Source: Pragia fontium DSM 5563 = ATCC 49100
GTDB taxonomy: Bacteria; Pseudomonadota; Gammaproteobacteria; Enterobacterales; Enterobacteriaceae
Length of the DNA stretch: 64,000 bases
NCBI RefSeq assembly: GCF_900112475.1
Contig: NZ_FOLW01000008.1
Span: 1-64,000, forward strand
Direction: 5' to 3'
Below the pieces are notes generated by a model. That model saw nothing but the letters and a program-made list of their open reading frames with translations. It did not search any database and was not told the DNA's origin. The translations under genes and the position numbers were made by a program. Below are positions 21,534-32,772 of this stretch, piece after piece; position 1 is the first letter of the stretch; every line of letters starts with the position of its first letter.

Positions 21534-21735
21534 GACCGTGTTCCCCCGTACTCTCAACCTGTTGACGCGATACAACATAAAGTAGAGAGGCCGCAGGGGA
21601 ACAACACGATAAGCGGCTGGAAATAAGGGGTATATAACATCGACTGGCAGAGTTTAAGGCTTGTGGTGCGCCATAATCGCTGCGGCGGTATTGATTACCG
21701 ACGCAGAGAGGTGGTTTCAGGATGGAATCTTTCAT
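21523..21735 (-). CDS. Candidate 70-aa leader ORF overlapping the permease start
   Basis: The ORF begins at an ATG (21733-21735) with AAGGAA six bases upstream and ends at TAG (21523-21525), 11 bases inside the permease coding region in another frame. The product, [20 protein letters not shown] and onward, has several arginines and clustered Ser/Cys and resembles no protein known to me. The overlap with the permease start suggests translational coupling or a regulatory leader. It could also be a chance ORF in an untranslated leader; only the good ribosome site and the position favour it. Confidence 0.4.
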   Translation of the reverse strand: MKDSILKPPLCVGNQYRRSDYGAPQALNSASRCYIPLISSRLSCCSPAASLLYVVSRQQVESTGEHGHVY

Positions 21736-21809
21736 TTTTATTCCTTATTCAATAGGTTACCGATTTTAAGCGGTATACGTGAATATTTATTAACCTCGGA
21801 ATAAGCCCT

Positions 21810-21834
21810 ATAAATCTGCAACTGACAGATTTAT
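21810..21834. promoter_or_regulatory. Hairpin in the permease upstream region
   Basis: ATAAATCTG (21810-21818) pairs perfectly with CAGATTTAT (21826-21834) around a seven-base loop. It lies between the orphan terminator and the 70-codon ORF, in the presumed leader of the permease transcript. It has no T-run on either strand, except ATTTTT eight bases later on the plus strand. Confidence 0.4.
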
Positions 21835-21855
21835 AACCATTTTTCTCTGGCCGAA

Positions 21856-21893
21856 TATAAAAAAATAACCGACGCCATATTACGTCGGTTATT
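21856..21893 (-). terminator. Strong minus-strand terminator without an obvious gene
   Basis: AATAACCGACG (21864-21874) pairs over 11 bp with CGTCGGTTATT (21883-21893). On the minus strand the stem is followed by seven T. No minus-strand gene lies upstream: the next gene, yohJ, is on the plus strand from 22190. It either ends a short non-coding transcript or attenuates the permease leader. Confidence 0.8.
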
Positions 21894-22189
21894 CAGCTTT
21901 GAATGCATTCTGCACCACAAGTATCCCCTTGCCAAGCGTGTGTAAAAAATAATTTTCATCTATTAAAAAATTATTTAAAAAGCTATTATTAAACAATAAG
22001 TAAGGATTATTAAAAATATTGAAACATTCTCTTATTATAGCTGTATTAAACTGGTTCACAGGCTAATTGATTGCACAGGCTACAGAAAAGATTTGAAACG
22101 ATATTTCATTGCCTTTATTGTGTGATCAGTAGCACAATTCTAAAAAATAATTGTATGATAAATTAAATTTCAGCGCAGAGGACTATTTT
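21894..22189. other. Intergenic region between the permease leader and yohJ
   Basis: The stretch is AT-rich and has no credible ORF. A minus-strand TATAAT occurs at about 22035-22040, which could start a transcript ending at the terminator near 21860. The yohJ promoter must also be here. An alternative yohJ start at 22151 is discussed under that gene. Confidence 0.35.
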
Positions 22190-22591
22190 ATGCTGCCGTT
22201 TTTGAGGCTTTGTTGGCAATACCTACGAGCCTTTATTCTCATCTACCTTTGTCTACTGGCGGGTAACGCCATTGCTGCCATTCTTCCGCTAAAAATTCCC
22301 GGTAGCATCATCGGTATGTTGGTTCTGTTTGCTTTGCTCTGTTCTCAGTTGCTTCCCGTTGCATGGATAAAACCCGGCTGCTATCTATTTATTCGCCATA
22401 TGGCGCTGCTGTTTGTTCCTATCAGCGTGGGGATCATGAAATATTACCAATCGCTGGTTAACCAGTTTGGACCGCTGGCGATCTCCTGTTTGGTGAGTAG
22501 TTTGGTGACGATGCTGATTGTCGGCTACTCATCCCATTACATTCACGGTATTAAAAGACTAAAACCGGACAGTGATAAGGAGCCCTTATAA
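22190..22591 (+). CDS. yohJ: LrgA/CidA-family membrane protein YohJ
   Basis: A 133-residue protein with four hydrophobic segments, of the holin-like CidA/LrgA family. [12 protein letters not shown] (about residues 36-47) and [12 protein letters not shown] (about 71-82) are signature stretches. The frame opens at 22151, but GAGGA lies before the ATG at 22190, which also gives the length of E. coli YohJ (132). The stop overlaps the yohK ATG (TAATG). The pair is thought to act in murein hydrolase control or small-molecule export; in E. coli the role remains unclear. Confidence 0.9.
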   Translation: MLPFLRLCWQYLRAFILIYLCLLAGNAIAAILPLKIPGSIIGMLVLFALLCSQLLPVAWIKPGCYLFIRHMALLFVPISVGIMKYYQSLVNQFGPLAISCLVSSLVTMLIVGYSSHYIHGIKRLKPDSDKEPL

Positions 22592-23274
22592 TGTGGTGGG
22601 CCATTCCCCTAACGCTGATCGTGTTCTATTCGGCACGCCATCTGGCCATCAAATTTAAAAAGCCGTTGCTGAATCCGCTGTTGATCTCGCTGTTTATCAT
22701 TATTCCTCTGCTGTTGCTGACCCATACCAGTTATGACAGCTATTTTGAAGGCAGTGAACTGCTTAACTCATTGCTACAGCCCGCGGTTGTGGCACTAGCC
22801 TTGCCGCTGTATGAGCAACTACACCAAATTCGAGCGCGCTGGAAATCCATTATTACCATTTGTTTTATTGGTAGTTTGGCAGCCATGATAAGCGGCACCG
22901 CTCTGGCGCTGTTACTGGGGGCCTCACCGGAGTTGGCAGCATCGATATTACCGAAATCCGTCACCACGCCGATTGCCATGGCGACGGCGGAGTCTATTCA
23001 CGGGGTACCGGCCATTAGCGCGATCTGTGTGATGTTTGTCGGGGTGTTTGGTGCGGTATTTGGCTATCCCATTCTGAATATGCTGAAAATCACCACTCCA
23101 GCCGCCAGAGGCTTATCTATCGGTTCCACCGCTCACGCACTAGGAACAGCACGCTGTGTCGAAGAAGATTATCAGGAAGGGGCTTACAGTTCACTGGCGT
23201 TGGTCATTTGTGGCATTATCACGTCACTGACCGCTCCGTTTGTCTTTCCGGTGCTGGTACAAATGTTTAGTTAG
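22591..23274 (+). CDS. yohK: LrgB/CidB-family membrane protein YohK
   Basis: A 227-residue partner of YohJ with about six membrane segments. The LrgB family marks are PKSVTTPIAMATAESIHGVP (about residues 121-140) and STAHALGTARCVEED (about 177-191). It overlaps yohJ by one base, so the two are translated together. No strong terminator follows, only a 9-bp inverted repeat at 23286-23319. Confidence 0.9.
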   Translation: MWWAIPLTLIVFYSARHLAIKFKKPLLNPLLISLFIIIPLLLLTHTSYDSYFEGSELLNSLLQPAVVALALPLYEQLHQIRARWKSIITICFIGSLAAMISGTALALLLGASPELAASILPKSVTTPIAMATAESIHGVPAISAICVMFVGVFGAVFGYPILNMLKITTPAARGLSIGSTAHALGTARCVEEDYQEGAYSSLALVICGIITSLTAPFVFPVLVQMFS

Positions 23275-23625
23275 CGCAGATCATTCGCTGGTCATGCATT
23301 AATCCAATCCTGACCAGCGGAGAATACCGCGAAATATCGCCGCACCTTCTTTGATAAAATAAAATTCCCCAGAAATATCTATTTTGCGCCACTATTTGCA
23401 TTTCCTTACAGGAGAGAACAAGCAAAAAGAAATTTTTCAGGTAAGCTATACAGCCAAGTTCCGTAGCCGTCAGCCAATAATAATGTCGCTTAGATCTCAA
23501 TATTCAACAAAATAGCCATATATTAATAACATTGACTGTACATTTGTATTGAGTTTCCTAGAATTGGCGAGCTATTTACGGGATGCCCCAATTGTCCATT
23601 ACACCTGATCTAAAGAGCCAATTTC
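23275..23625. other. Intergenic region between yohK and maeA
   Basis: It contains a perfect 9-bp inverted repeat, CGCTGGTCA (23286-23294) with TGACCAGCG (23311-23319), which may end yohJK transcripts although no T-run follows. The rest is AT-rich and presumably carries the maeA promoter. I see no gene in it. Confidence 0.45.
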
Positions 23626-25323
23626 ATGGAACTGGAACACGAGAGTAAACGTCCGCTTTATATTCCTTATGCGGGTCCTGCCCTGCTTGAAACCCCATTA
23701 CTGAACAAAGGCAGCGCCTTCACCGAAGAAGAACGTGCAGCCTTTAACCTGCAAGGCCTGTTACCGGAAGCTATTGAGACGATAGAAGAACAAGCTGAAC
23801 GCGCCTATCGACAGTTTCAGGGGTTTAAAACCAATATCGATAAACATATTTATCTGCGTAATATTCAGGACACTAACGAAACCCTGTTTTACCGCCTGAT
23901 TGAAAATCACATGAGCGAAATGATGCCGGTGATTTATACCCCAACCGTTGGGGAAGCCTGCGAACACTTCTCCGATATCTATCGCCGCCACCGTGGTCTG
24001 TTCATCTCCTATCCAAATAAAGACAATATTGATGACATGCTGCAAAACGCCACCAAACAAAACGTAAAAGTGATTGTGGTCACCGATGGCGAACGTATTC
24101 TTGGTCTTGGCGACCAAGGTATCGGTGGTATGGGTATTCCTATTGGAAAATTGTCGCTGTACTGCGCCTGTGGCGGCATCAGCCCAGCCTACACCCTACC
24201 GGTAGTGCTGGATGTAGGTACCAATAACCAACAATGTCTGAACGATCCGCTGTATATGGGCTGGCGTCACCCGCGTATCACCGGTGATGAATATTTTGAA
24301 TTCGTTGAAGCCTTTATCAATGCAGTAAAACGTCGTTGGCCAAATGTGCTGTTGCAGTTTGAAGACTTCGCCCAGAAAACCGCGACGCCACTGCTTAACC
24401 GCTATCGTAATGAGCTGTGCTGCTTTAACGATGATATTCAAGGCACCGCCGCCGTAACGCTCGGTAGTCTGATTGCCGCTAGCCGTGCCGCCAACAGCCA
24501 GTTAAAAGATCAGACCGTGGTTTTCCTCGGTGCGGGTTCTGCTGGTTGCGGTATTGCCGAACAAATCATCGCCCAAATGATCAGCGAAGGCCTGAGCGAA
24601 AGTGAAGCCAGAGAGCGCGTCTTTATGGTGGATCGCTTTGGTTTATTAACCGATCAAATGCCAACGCTGCTCGATTTCCAGGCTAAGCTGGTGCAAAAGC
24701 ATGAGTCTCTGAGCCACTGGCATACGGAAAATGAAGCTATCTCGCTGCTGGATGTCGTTCGCAACGCTAAACCAACCGTGATGATTGGCGTTTCCGGTCA
24801 GTCCGGTTTATTTACCGAAGAAATCGTCCGCGAAATGCACCGTCATTGTGCGCGTCCCATTATCATGCCGCTGTCTAACCCTACTTCGCGGGTTGAAGGC
24901 CGTCCGGAAGATATTATCAATTGGACCGACGGTGCTGCGCTGGTTGCCACCGGCAGCCCATTCGCGCCGGTGATGTATAAAGAAAAAGTGTATCCGATTG
25001 CCCAGTGTAATAACTCCTATATCTTCCCTGGGATTGGCCTCGGAGTACTGGCAGCTAAAGCAACGCGGGTCACCGATGGTATGCTAATGGCGGCCAGCCG
25101 TGCCTTGGCAGATTATTCGCCGCTGGCTAAACACGGTGAAGGTGCGCTATTACCGGAAGTGGACGATATTCAGCAAGTTTCTCGCTATATCGCGCTGAAA
25201 GTAGCAAAAATGGCTCAACTGGAATCCGTTGCCGTTGTTACATCAGATGAAGCGTTGCAGAAAGAGATTGATAATAATTTCTGGAACCCGGAATATCGCC
25301 GTTACAGACGTACTTCGTTCTGA
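23626..25323 (+). CDS. maeA: NAD-dependent malic enzyme MaeA (SfcA)
   Basis: A 565-residue enzyme that oxidatively decarboxylates L-malate to pyruvate with NAD. Length equals that of E. coli MaeA. Visible are [17 protein letters not shown] (about residues 102-118), the metal site [17 protein letters not shown] (about 240-256), [13 protein letters not shown] (about 266-278) and the NAD loop [15 protein letters not shown] (about 297-311), then [10 protein letters not shown]. It stands alone, followed by a terminator-like hairpin. Confidence 0.96.
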   Translation: MELEHESKRPLYIPYAGPALLETPLLNKGSAFTEEERAAFNLQGLLPEAIETIEEQAERAYRQFQGFKTNIDKHIYLRNIQDTNETLFYRLIENHMSEMMPVIYTPTVGEACEHFSDIYRRHRGLFISYPNKDNIDDMLQNATKQNVKVIVVTDGERILGLGDQGIGGMGIPIGKLSLYCACGGISPAYTLPVVLDVGTNNQQCLNDPLYMGWRHPRITGDEYFEFVEAFINAVKRRWPNVLLQFEDFAQKTATPLLNRYRNELCCFNDDIQGTAAVTLGSLIAASRAANSQLKDQTVVFLGAGSAGCGIAEQIIAQMISEGLSESEARERVFMVDRFGLLTDQMPTLLDFQAKLVQKHESLSHWHTENEAISLLDVVRNAKPTVMIGVSGQSGLFTEEIVREMHRHCARPIIMPLSNPTSRVEGRPEDIINWTDGAALVATGSPFAPVMYKEKVYPIAQCNNSYIFPGIGLGVLAAKATRVTDGMLMAASRALADYSPLAKHGEGALLPEVDDIQQVSRYIALKVAKMAQLESVAVVTSDEALQKEIDNNFWNPEYRRYRRTSF

Positions 25324-25337
25324 TTTAATCATTGTTT

Positions 25338-25368
25338 AATACGGCACCAATACGGTGCCGTATTGCTT
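25338..25368 (+). terminator. Terminator-like hairpin after maeA
   Basis: AATACGGCACC (25338-25348) pairs perfectly with GGTGCCGTATT (25354-25364). The tail GCTTTC is only weakly T-rich. Confidence 0.7.
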
Positions 25369-25469
25369 TCATCTGATTAATTTTTCGACAGCCATCCCAT
25401 TTTTTTCGTTTATGCCATCTTGTTTTCGCGACTTTCGTCAAGTAGCCTTGGAAGGTCCGGGTAAAATAG

Positions 25470-27417
<1,948 letters not shown>

Positions 27418-27432
27418 CAGAAATCGAATATC

Positions 27433-28101
27433 TTATAGATGGGAGGAGTAACGAACCGCGCGCAGAAACTCCTGACGGGTACTTGGATTACTTTTGAAAA
27501 TTCCGCCCAAAGATGTAGTACTGGTTGAACTGGTGGCATCACATACACCGCGTGATTTGACACAGTAATGGGTAGCGTCAATGGAAACCGCGACATTGGT
27601 GGTTCCCAACAACGTTTGTAGCGCCAACAAAATTTGCTGAGTCAGTCGTTCTTGCACTTGAGGGCGCTGGGAGAAAAACTGCACAATACGGTTAATTTTA
27701 GACAGGCCAATAACATAGTCTTTCGGGATATAGGCAACGCTGGCTTTACCATCAATAGTCACAAAATGATGCTCACAGGTACTGGTCAGGGTAATGTCCC
27801 GTACGGTCACCATTTCATCCACTTTCATTTTATTTTCAATTAGCGTGATTTTTGGGAAATTCGCGTAATCCAGCCCGGAAAAAATTTCGTCCACATACAT
27901 TTTGGCAATGCGCTTTGGCGTTTCCATCAGACTATCATCGGACAGGTCCAGATTCAGCAACTGCATAATCGATGTCATGTGTTCCTGAATTTGCGTTTTC
28001 CGTGTTGTGGCATCCAGCACCGGACCGCGCAAAGGCGTTTCTAGCCCTCTGGCCTCTAATGCTGCATGAACTAATATTGCTTCTTTACTCAGCGATGACA
28101 T
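27433..28101 (-). CDS. folE: GTP cyclohydrolase I FolE
   Basis: A 222-residue enzyme that converts GTP to dihydroneopterin triphosphate, the entry step of folate and tetrahydropterin synthesis. The zinc ligands are in [17 protein letters not shown] (Cys and His, about residues 105-121) and in [15 protein letters not shown] (about 177-191). The start [15 protein letters not shown] at 28101 has GGAGAGA upstream and matches the family, so the longer open frame to 28143 was not used. Confidence 0.96.
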   Translation of the reverse strand: MSSLSKEAILVHAALEARGLETPLRGPVLDATTRKTQIQEHMTSIMQLLNLDLSDDSLMETPKRIAKMYVDEIFSGLDYANFPKITLIENKMKVDEMVTVRDITLTSTCEHHFVTIDGKASVAYIPKDYVIGLSKINRIVQFFSQRPQVQERLTQQILLALQTLLGTTNVAVSIDATHYCVKSRGVCDATSSTSTTSLGGIFKSNPSTRQEFLRAVRYSSHL

Positions 28102-28313
28102 CGTCTCTCTCCAACCTGGTTCAATATCTTTGATAAGGATCACACCTTAAGTCAGACACTGTAATTTAGCGAACGATGTTTATCCAGTGGTCTATCGAAA
28201 TAATGTTAAGAAAACTAACTTTTGTTGTTGTTACCGCTCAGCAAGATTTCCCCATAGCGAGAGACGTCACTGCCTGTATCAGAGGAGTTATCGGGATTCA
28301 TCATGTGATAATT

Positions 28314-28342
28314 AAGGCCTGCATTTTTTATGCTTACAGGCC
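28314..28342 (-). terminator. Hairpin downstream of the RTX lipase gene
   Basis: AGGCCTG (28314-28320) pairs with CAGGCCT (28336-28342). On the minus strand the stem lies 34 bases after the lipase stop and is followed by TAATTAT. It is a weak terminator candidate; the 15-base loop and T-poor tail lower confidence. Confidence 0.45.
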
Positions 28343-28375
28343 TCAAGATAAATATTTCAAATACTGAGCAGGTCG

Positions 28376-30199
28376 TTATGCAATAACAATCTGATCCGCG
28401 CTAAACATATCAAATGAGATGTTATTCAGCAGTACAGAATTATGACCAAAAGTGAGCAATACCCCTTCATCAGAGACAGAGATATGTTTGGTATAGTCCG
28501 CATCGCTGCGTGCTTCCTCCTGGGCGATAAAGATCAGCTTGTCATCCCCCTGAAGACCGTGAATAACATCCTGACCAAACTCCCCTTCAAATATCAGCGT
28601 GTTGCCACCACCGTTAATAAATAACTCATCATTGCCCTGTCCCGCTACAAAGGTATTGCCACCTTGAGTGCTGGTCAGCACATCATCTCCCTGCTGACCA
28701 AATAGCCATACGCCGGAGAGATCCGTTTCGAGCATATGCTGGTCATCGCTAAACAAGGATTCAGTCCAAGGGGCTAACAATCCATCCGGTGTTAATAGGC
28801 CATCATCGCTAACCGTCAGAGATTGCTCATTACTCATTTTAACCGTCGATATCTGCTTAGCTACCGTCATATTTCCATCGCCATCGTAGAAATATAGCGA
28901 GTCATCTGGCGCACGAACCACATCAAATTGATCTAATGGCTGATGCAGTTCGAGGGTATTCTGCCCGGTACCACCGTAGATAATATTAAATCCCTTATCT
29001 ATGGAGAAAATATCATCACCACCAGCGCCGTCTAAATAGTTGATGCCTGACTTGGTTCTAATCAGATCGTTACCCTCGCTACCGATGATAAAGGTTTCGC
29101 CGACGTGGGGCTGAGCATAACGATTTAAATCCTCTACCCAGGTTTTCTCTTGCATATTATCCGAGAGATTAGCCACCACCACGGTCGAATCTTTTTCGGT
29201 TAGGTTGTACCACTGCGACTCGACAATACGCTGCATACCCTCGTCATAAGCATATGGCATATGCGAGATCCAAGAGAAAAGATTAACGAGTGAGGTCGGA
29301 ATAAATTTCCAAAAGTCAGAGGCATAATAATCATTGAAATTAACAATATTGTTTGTCGCTGAGACTTTATCTGCATCGTGTATCAAGAATGAGGAGAGTT
29401 CCAGTTGCTTACCGTTTAACACGCGGAAAACCGGATCGTTTTCATAACCTACATTAATCACATTACCGGCGGATTCATACTGAGTAGGCGAGGCAAAAGC
29501 AACATACTTAGATCCCTGATAAAATCCGCCCCAGTTATCGGGGCTCAATTGAGCAATGCTGTTGGTTGCCGCGCCACCTAAACTGTGGCCGGTAATAATA
29601 ATATCTTCGCCGGTTAATCCTTGCTTAGTCGCAAATTCAGCAATATCGGTCAGCAGTTGATTAAACGCATTCTTCGGGTAATTAAGCGAATATTCTGGAC
29701 TTAATCCGGTTAATATATCGGCAACTGCATCGCTAATGGTATCGGTAATTAACGACTCTCTTGGGCCAGTTGTCCCTCTAATACCAATACCTATTTTGAT
29801 CAAGTTTCCTTCATCGTCGTATTTACCCATCACTTCAGCTTGGGCTGCGCGGAAACCAAATTTTTCACCGAGAAAAGTGCCTGCGCTATTGGTCTTGCCA
29901 CTATAATTTAACTGTGCCGCACTAATATTTGACCAACCCGCATCATTTATTTTTTGCAGAGATAAACGTTCTGAATCAGGATTTCCGGGGAAATTAGGTA
30001 ATATGCCTTGTGAAGTACTACTACCAAAAACTGCATCAACTAACGTTAAAGGCAGTCCGATATTAAAACCATGTTTTTGATATCCCTCTTTTAACCCATG
30101 ATCAAGGTTATGATAGGTATACGTTGTGATAGCCAGACTATCAAGAAATAGCGACTTGGATTCTTGATTTGTCATATTCAGCGAGTTGAACATTCCCAT
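28376..30199 (-). CDS. lipA: Extracellular RTX lipase, Serratia LipA-like
   Basis: A 607-residue triacylglycerol lipase. It lacks an N-terminal signal peptide. The catalytic Ser is in ITGHSLGGAATNS (about residues 202-214), with the oxyanion region GIRGTTGPRESL near 138-149 and a likely Asp in GYENDPVF. From about residue 380 there are scattered calcium-binding RTX nonapeptides (GSEGNDLI, GAGGDDIF, GQQGDDVL, AGQGNDEL, GLQGDDKL), and the end, SFDMFSADQIVIA, is a type I secretion signal. It follows Serratia LipA along its whole length. No type I secretion genes are in the window. Confidence 0.92.
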   Translation of the reverse strand: MGMFNSLNMTNQESKSLFLDSLAITTYTYHNLDHGLKEGYQKHGFNIGLPLTLVDAVFGSSTSQGILPNFPGNPDSERLSLQKINDAGWSNISAAQLNYSGKTNSAGTFLGEKFGFRAAQAEVMGKYDDEGNLIKIGIGIRGTTGPRESLITDTISDAVADILTGLSPEYSLNYPKNAFNQLLTDIAEFATKQGLTGEDIIITGHSLGGAATNSIAQLSPDNWGGFYQGSKYVAFASPTQYESAGNVINVGYENDPVFRVLNGKQLELSSFLIHDADKVSATNNIVNFNDYYASDFWKFIPTSLVNLFSWISHMPYAYDEGMQRIVESQWYNLTEKDSTVVVANLSDNMQEKTWVEDLNRYAQPHVGETFIIGSEGNDLIRTKSGINYLDGAGGDDIFSIDKGFNIIYGGTGQNTLELHQPLDQFDVVRAPDDSLYFYDGDGNMTVAKQISTVKMSNEQSLTVSDDGLLTPDGLLAPWTESLFSDDQHMLETDLSGVWLFGQQGDDVLTSTQGGNTFVAGQGNDELFINGGGNTLIFEGEFGQDVIHGLQGDDKLIFIAQEEARSDADYTKHISVSDEGVLLTFGHNSVLLNNISFDMFSADQIVIA

Positions 30200-30588
30200 A
30201 GTAATTCCTTTTATGTTTAACCGGATAAAAAGGATTACATTATATTGTTTAAACTGTTACTTTTTTATTGGGAATAATTAAATTGATTTTAAGAGAAAAT
30301 AAAACAAATGAATATACAACCTTCTTCCTGACCTAAACGCTCCTCCCCTCCACTTACCATTTCCAAGCAATCGCTCATAGCATCAAGATTAACCACCTTG
30401 GATAATAGTTTAAATCCACACTTATAAGACAACTAAAATAATACTTTCAGGCTAAAAAATTAAAACGATTACACTTACCGATAAAACACCAACTCAGCAT
30501 AGCCATTATACATGACTATAGATCAATAAAAGCAGAGTGAGTTTCTTATGAAATCACCCTGCCATTTATTGATTAACTGATAATTACA
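30200..30588. other. AT-rich region between the SMR gene and lipA
   Basis: This region holds the lipA promoter (lipA reads leftwards from 30199, with AAGGAA seven bases before its ATG) and the 3' end of the cut operon. I see no ORF and no clear hairpin with a T-run, so where cut transcription stops is not evident. Confidence 0.4.
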
Positions 30589-30918
30589 TTACATCTCTGA
30601 GAATACATTCATAATAATGCCGCCAGAGATGATCAGCCCCATGGCAAATATTGCCGGGAAGTCAGGCTTTTGCTTATACAAAATCATGGAGACAATTGTC
30701 ACACCAACGATACCAAATCCACACCATAGTGAATAAGCGATACCGACCGGCACATATCCCATCGCTTTAGTTAAAGCAAAATAACATAAGCAATAAGAAA
30801 AAATAACCAGCACAGAAGGAGCTAATTTACGAAAATTATTCGTCTTCTTAATCATTGAAGTACCGGTAATTTCCGAGCCAATCGATAAAGCCAACCATAA
30901 AAATCCGACGCTAAGCAT
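30589..30918 (-). CDS. SMR-family transporter, second of a pair
   Basis: A 109-residue four-helix small multidrug resistance protein. The essential membrane glutamate is in SIGSEITGTSMIK (about residues 12-24); GYVPVGIAYSLWCGFGIVG (about 53-71) is the family signature. It follows the first SMR gene by 14 bases, with GAAGGAG before its ATG. Adjacent unequal SMR genes often encode heterodimers, as with EbrAB. Its place at the end of the choline operon suggests a link to quaternary or methylated amines, which is inference. Confidence 0.85.
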   Translation of the reverse strand: MLSVGFLWLALSIGSEITGTSMIKKTNNFRKLAPSVLVIFSYCLCYFALTKAMGYVPVGIAYSLWCGFGIVGVTIVSMILYKQKPDFPAIFAMGLIISGGIIMNVFSEM

Positions 30919-30932
30919 AATTCACTCCTTCC

Positions 30933-31289
30933 TTATTCTTCCGTTCCCATTTTAGAACAGAGATTCATAATAATAATGCCACTGGCAATAACAACCATAC
31001 CAATAATCGCCGGAAGATCAGGATGCTGGCCGTAAAAAACCATCCCTAATGTCGAAACCATTAAAATACCGGTACCCGACCAGGTAGCATAAGCCAATCC
31101 AACCGGTAGATATTTAACAACGTTAGATAAGGAATAATAACAAATGCAATACAATACAACGATCAATGCTAATAATAATATTTTGGTCGTCCCTTCACTA
31201 TTATCAAACATTTTTAACGTTGATGTTGCCGAGGTTTCTGACGCAATAACCAAGAGTAACCATAGCCATGACTTAGCCTTTGATGACAT
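30933..31289 (-). CDS. SMR-family transporter, first of a pair
   Basis: A 118-residue four-helix SMR protein with the glutamate in LVIASETSATSTLK (about residues 12-25) and KYLPVGLAYATWSGTGILM (about 58-76). The start at 31289 has AAGGGG upstream; the open frame reaches 31307 but lacks a better site. It lies 77 bases after the flavoprotein-like gene on the same strand. SMR pairs in choline microcompartment loci are known to me from related bacteria, where a role in amine export has been suggested but not proven. Confidence 0.83.
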   Translation of the reverse strand: MSSKAKSWLWLLLVIASETSATSTLKMFDNSEGTTKILLLALIVVLYCICYYSLSNVVKYLPVGLAYATWSGTGILMVSTLGMVFYGQHPDLPAIIGMVVIASGIIIMNLCSKMGTEE

Positions 31290-31366
31290 AAATACACCCC
31301 TTATCATTTATTGATAATATTAATAGAATTGTAAATTTTAAAAATGTTATCTAACCTGTATTAAAA

Positions 31367-32062
31367 TTATTTTTTATTTGATTTTAAATACTCTATCGCC
31401 AAATCCGTTAATCTGGTATCCGAATGAATATCGTATCCTCCATGATTATTCATCACATCATTTAATGTAATATACCGATAAGATAAAGCGTCATTATTAC
31501 CTTGCTCTTGCTCATCAACTGAAGGTATTAATAGCCGCTGCTCCATTTCATTTGCCGAACAAAATTGAATACCGGAAGCGATCAATATTTTTCGATTATT
31601 CTCAATCTGAGCCAAGTGAGGCGCATCTGACGCCATGCCCAATATCTGATTCAGCTCACTTTGCGGATTACAGTTATAATCCAAAGCCACCACCGTCATG
31701 GCGCGCATCAACGCATAGTTAATCGTTTTAGCACCATCACGACAAAACAGGCCATTCGCAATCTCACCCATGGTGGCAAAATCCATGAAAGGTACCAACA
31801 CCCCATCATATTTTGCCAATATCGCGGGCAATAAATCAGCACTCGGCTTAATGATCTCGCCGATCCGGCTCCATTTCTCTTCACCGTGATAAATATGGGC
31901 ATCATCGGTAATCATGACGGAGAAAGAGAAACGCTCGCACTGGCTAAGGCGGGTATATATCTCGTCTTTATAACCGCCGGCATTGGTCAGCACTATCAGC
32001 ACTTTTTTTCTGAGCCTTTTCAGGACCTCATCAACCAAACCGTCTATGACTTTCTCATCCAT
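31367..32062 (-). CDS. Flavoprotein-like BMC-associated protein of unknown function
   Basis: A 231-residue soluble protein. The N-terminal half looks like a Rossmann-type flavoprotein: KKVLIVLTNAGGYKDEI (about residues 19-35), then KYDGVLVPFMDFATMGEIANG (split, about 85-105). It resembles hypothetical ethanolamine- and glycyl-radical-utilisation flavoproteins from microcompartment operons; I recall the type but not a proven function. The start at 32062 is preceded by AGGTGGGG and leaves 19 bases after the pduL-like stop; the frame is open to 32107. It might repair a cofactor, but that is a guess. Confidence 0.6.
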   Translation of the reverse strand: MDEKVIDGLVDEVLKRLRKKVLIVLTNAGGYKDEIYTRLSQCERFSFSVMITDDAHIYHGEEKWSRIGEIIKPSADLLPAILAKYDGVLVPFMDFATMGEIANGLFCRDGAKTINYALMRAMTVVALDYNCNPQSELNQILGMASDAPHLAQIENNRKILIASGIQFCSANEMEQRLLIPSVDEQEQGNNDALSYRYITLNDVMNNHGGYDIHSDTRLTDLAIEYLKSNKK

Positions 32063-32081
32063 ATCCCCACCTGCTTCAACA

Positions 32082-32723
32082 TCATGCAACGATAAATACG
32101 CTGTCATTGGATTTTAGCCCTGCTGCATTGGCTTCATCGGTATCAATATGAAACTCCAAAGCAAAGCTCGGCTTAACGCGAACCACCACCTCATCAAATA
32201 TCAGACTGCGCTGCCCTGCGGTTTTTACCCGTACCGTTTGCCCATTAGTAACATTCAACATTTGGGCATCTCGCTCATTCATATGAATATGTCTTTGAGC
32301 ACAAATAACCTGAGATTTAAGATGAACATGCCCAGCGGGACCAACCAATAACGCATCGGCAGAATCCGGTAAATCACCAGACTCACGCACCGGTGCTTTC
32401 ACCCCCAGCACAAAACAATCGGCTTTAGAGATTTCCAATTGGGTTTTATCCCGTGCCGGGCCGAGTACTCGGACATTGGTGATATTGCCTTTTGGCCCGA
32501 CGATCATCACGCACTCTTTTGCCGCATATTGACCCGGTTGTTTTAGCTCTTTAAACGGTGTCAGTTGATAGCCCGGGCCAAACAATGCCTCAATATCACC
32601 CGCAGAAAGATGCACATGACGATTAGACACACCAATCGGAATTGAGGCTGATGCACTATTTACATTTGCCGTACCGCCGGGCAGTTTTTGATGAATCTTG
32701 GCCAGTAAAGACTGATTTATCAT
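32082..32723 (-). CDS. cutH: PduL-type phosphotransacylase
   Basis: A 213-residue microcompartment phosphate acyltransferase that converts acetyl-CoA and phosphate to acetyl-phosphate, regenerating CoA inside the shell. It has two PduL half-domains with zinc-binding histidines: VSNRHVHLS (about residues 32-40), GHVHLK, CAQRHIHMNE (about 138-147) and EFHIDTDEANA (about 188-198). The first 20 residues, MINQSLLAKIHQKLPGG, form an amphipathic helix like known encapsulation peptides. It follows cmcE by 49 bases. Confidence 0.9.
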   Translation of the reverse strand: MINQSLLAKIHQKLPGGTANVNSASASIPIGVSNRHVHLSAGDIEALFGPGYQLTPFKELKQPGQYAAKECVMIVGPKGNITNVRVLGPARDKTQLEISKADCFVLGVKAPVRESGDLPDSADALLVGPAGHVHLKSQVICAQRHIHMNERDAQMLNVTNGQTVRVKTAGQRSLIFDEVVVRVKPSFALEFHIDTDEANAAGLKSNDSVFIVA

Positions 32724-32772
32724 TAATTTAACCTCTTGAATAAATTAGCTATTCAAAAATAATCACTTAACC

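Noticed and set aside
23267-23500. Minus-strand ORF of 77 codons between yohK and maeA
   Set aside because: There is no ribosome site, it overlaps the yohK end, and its composition is not protein-like; the region is better read as a promoter gap.
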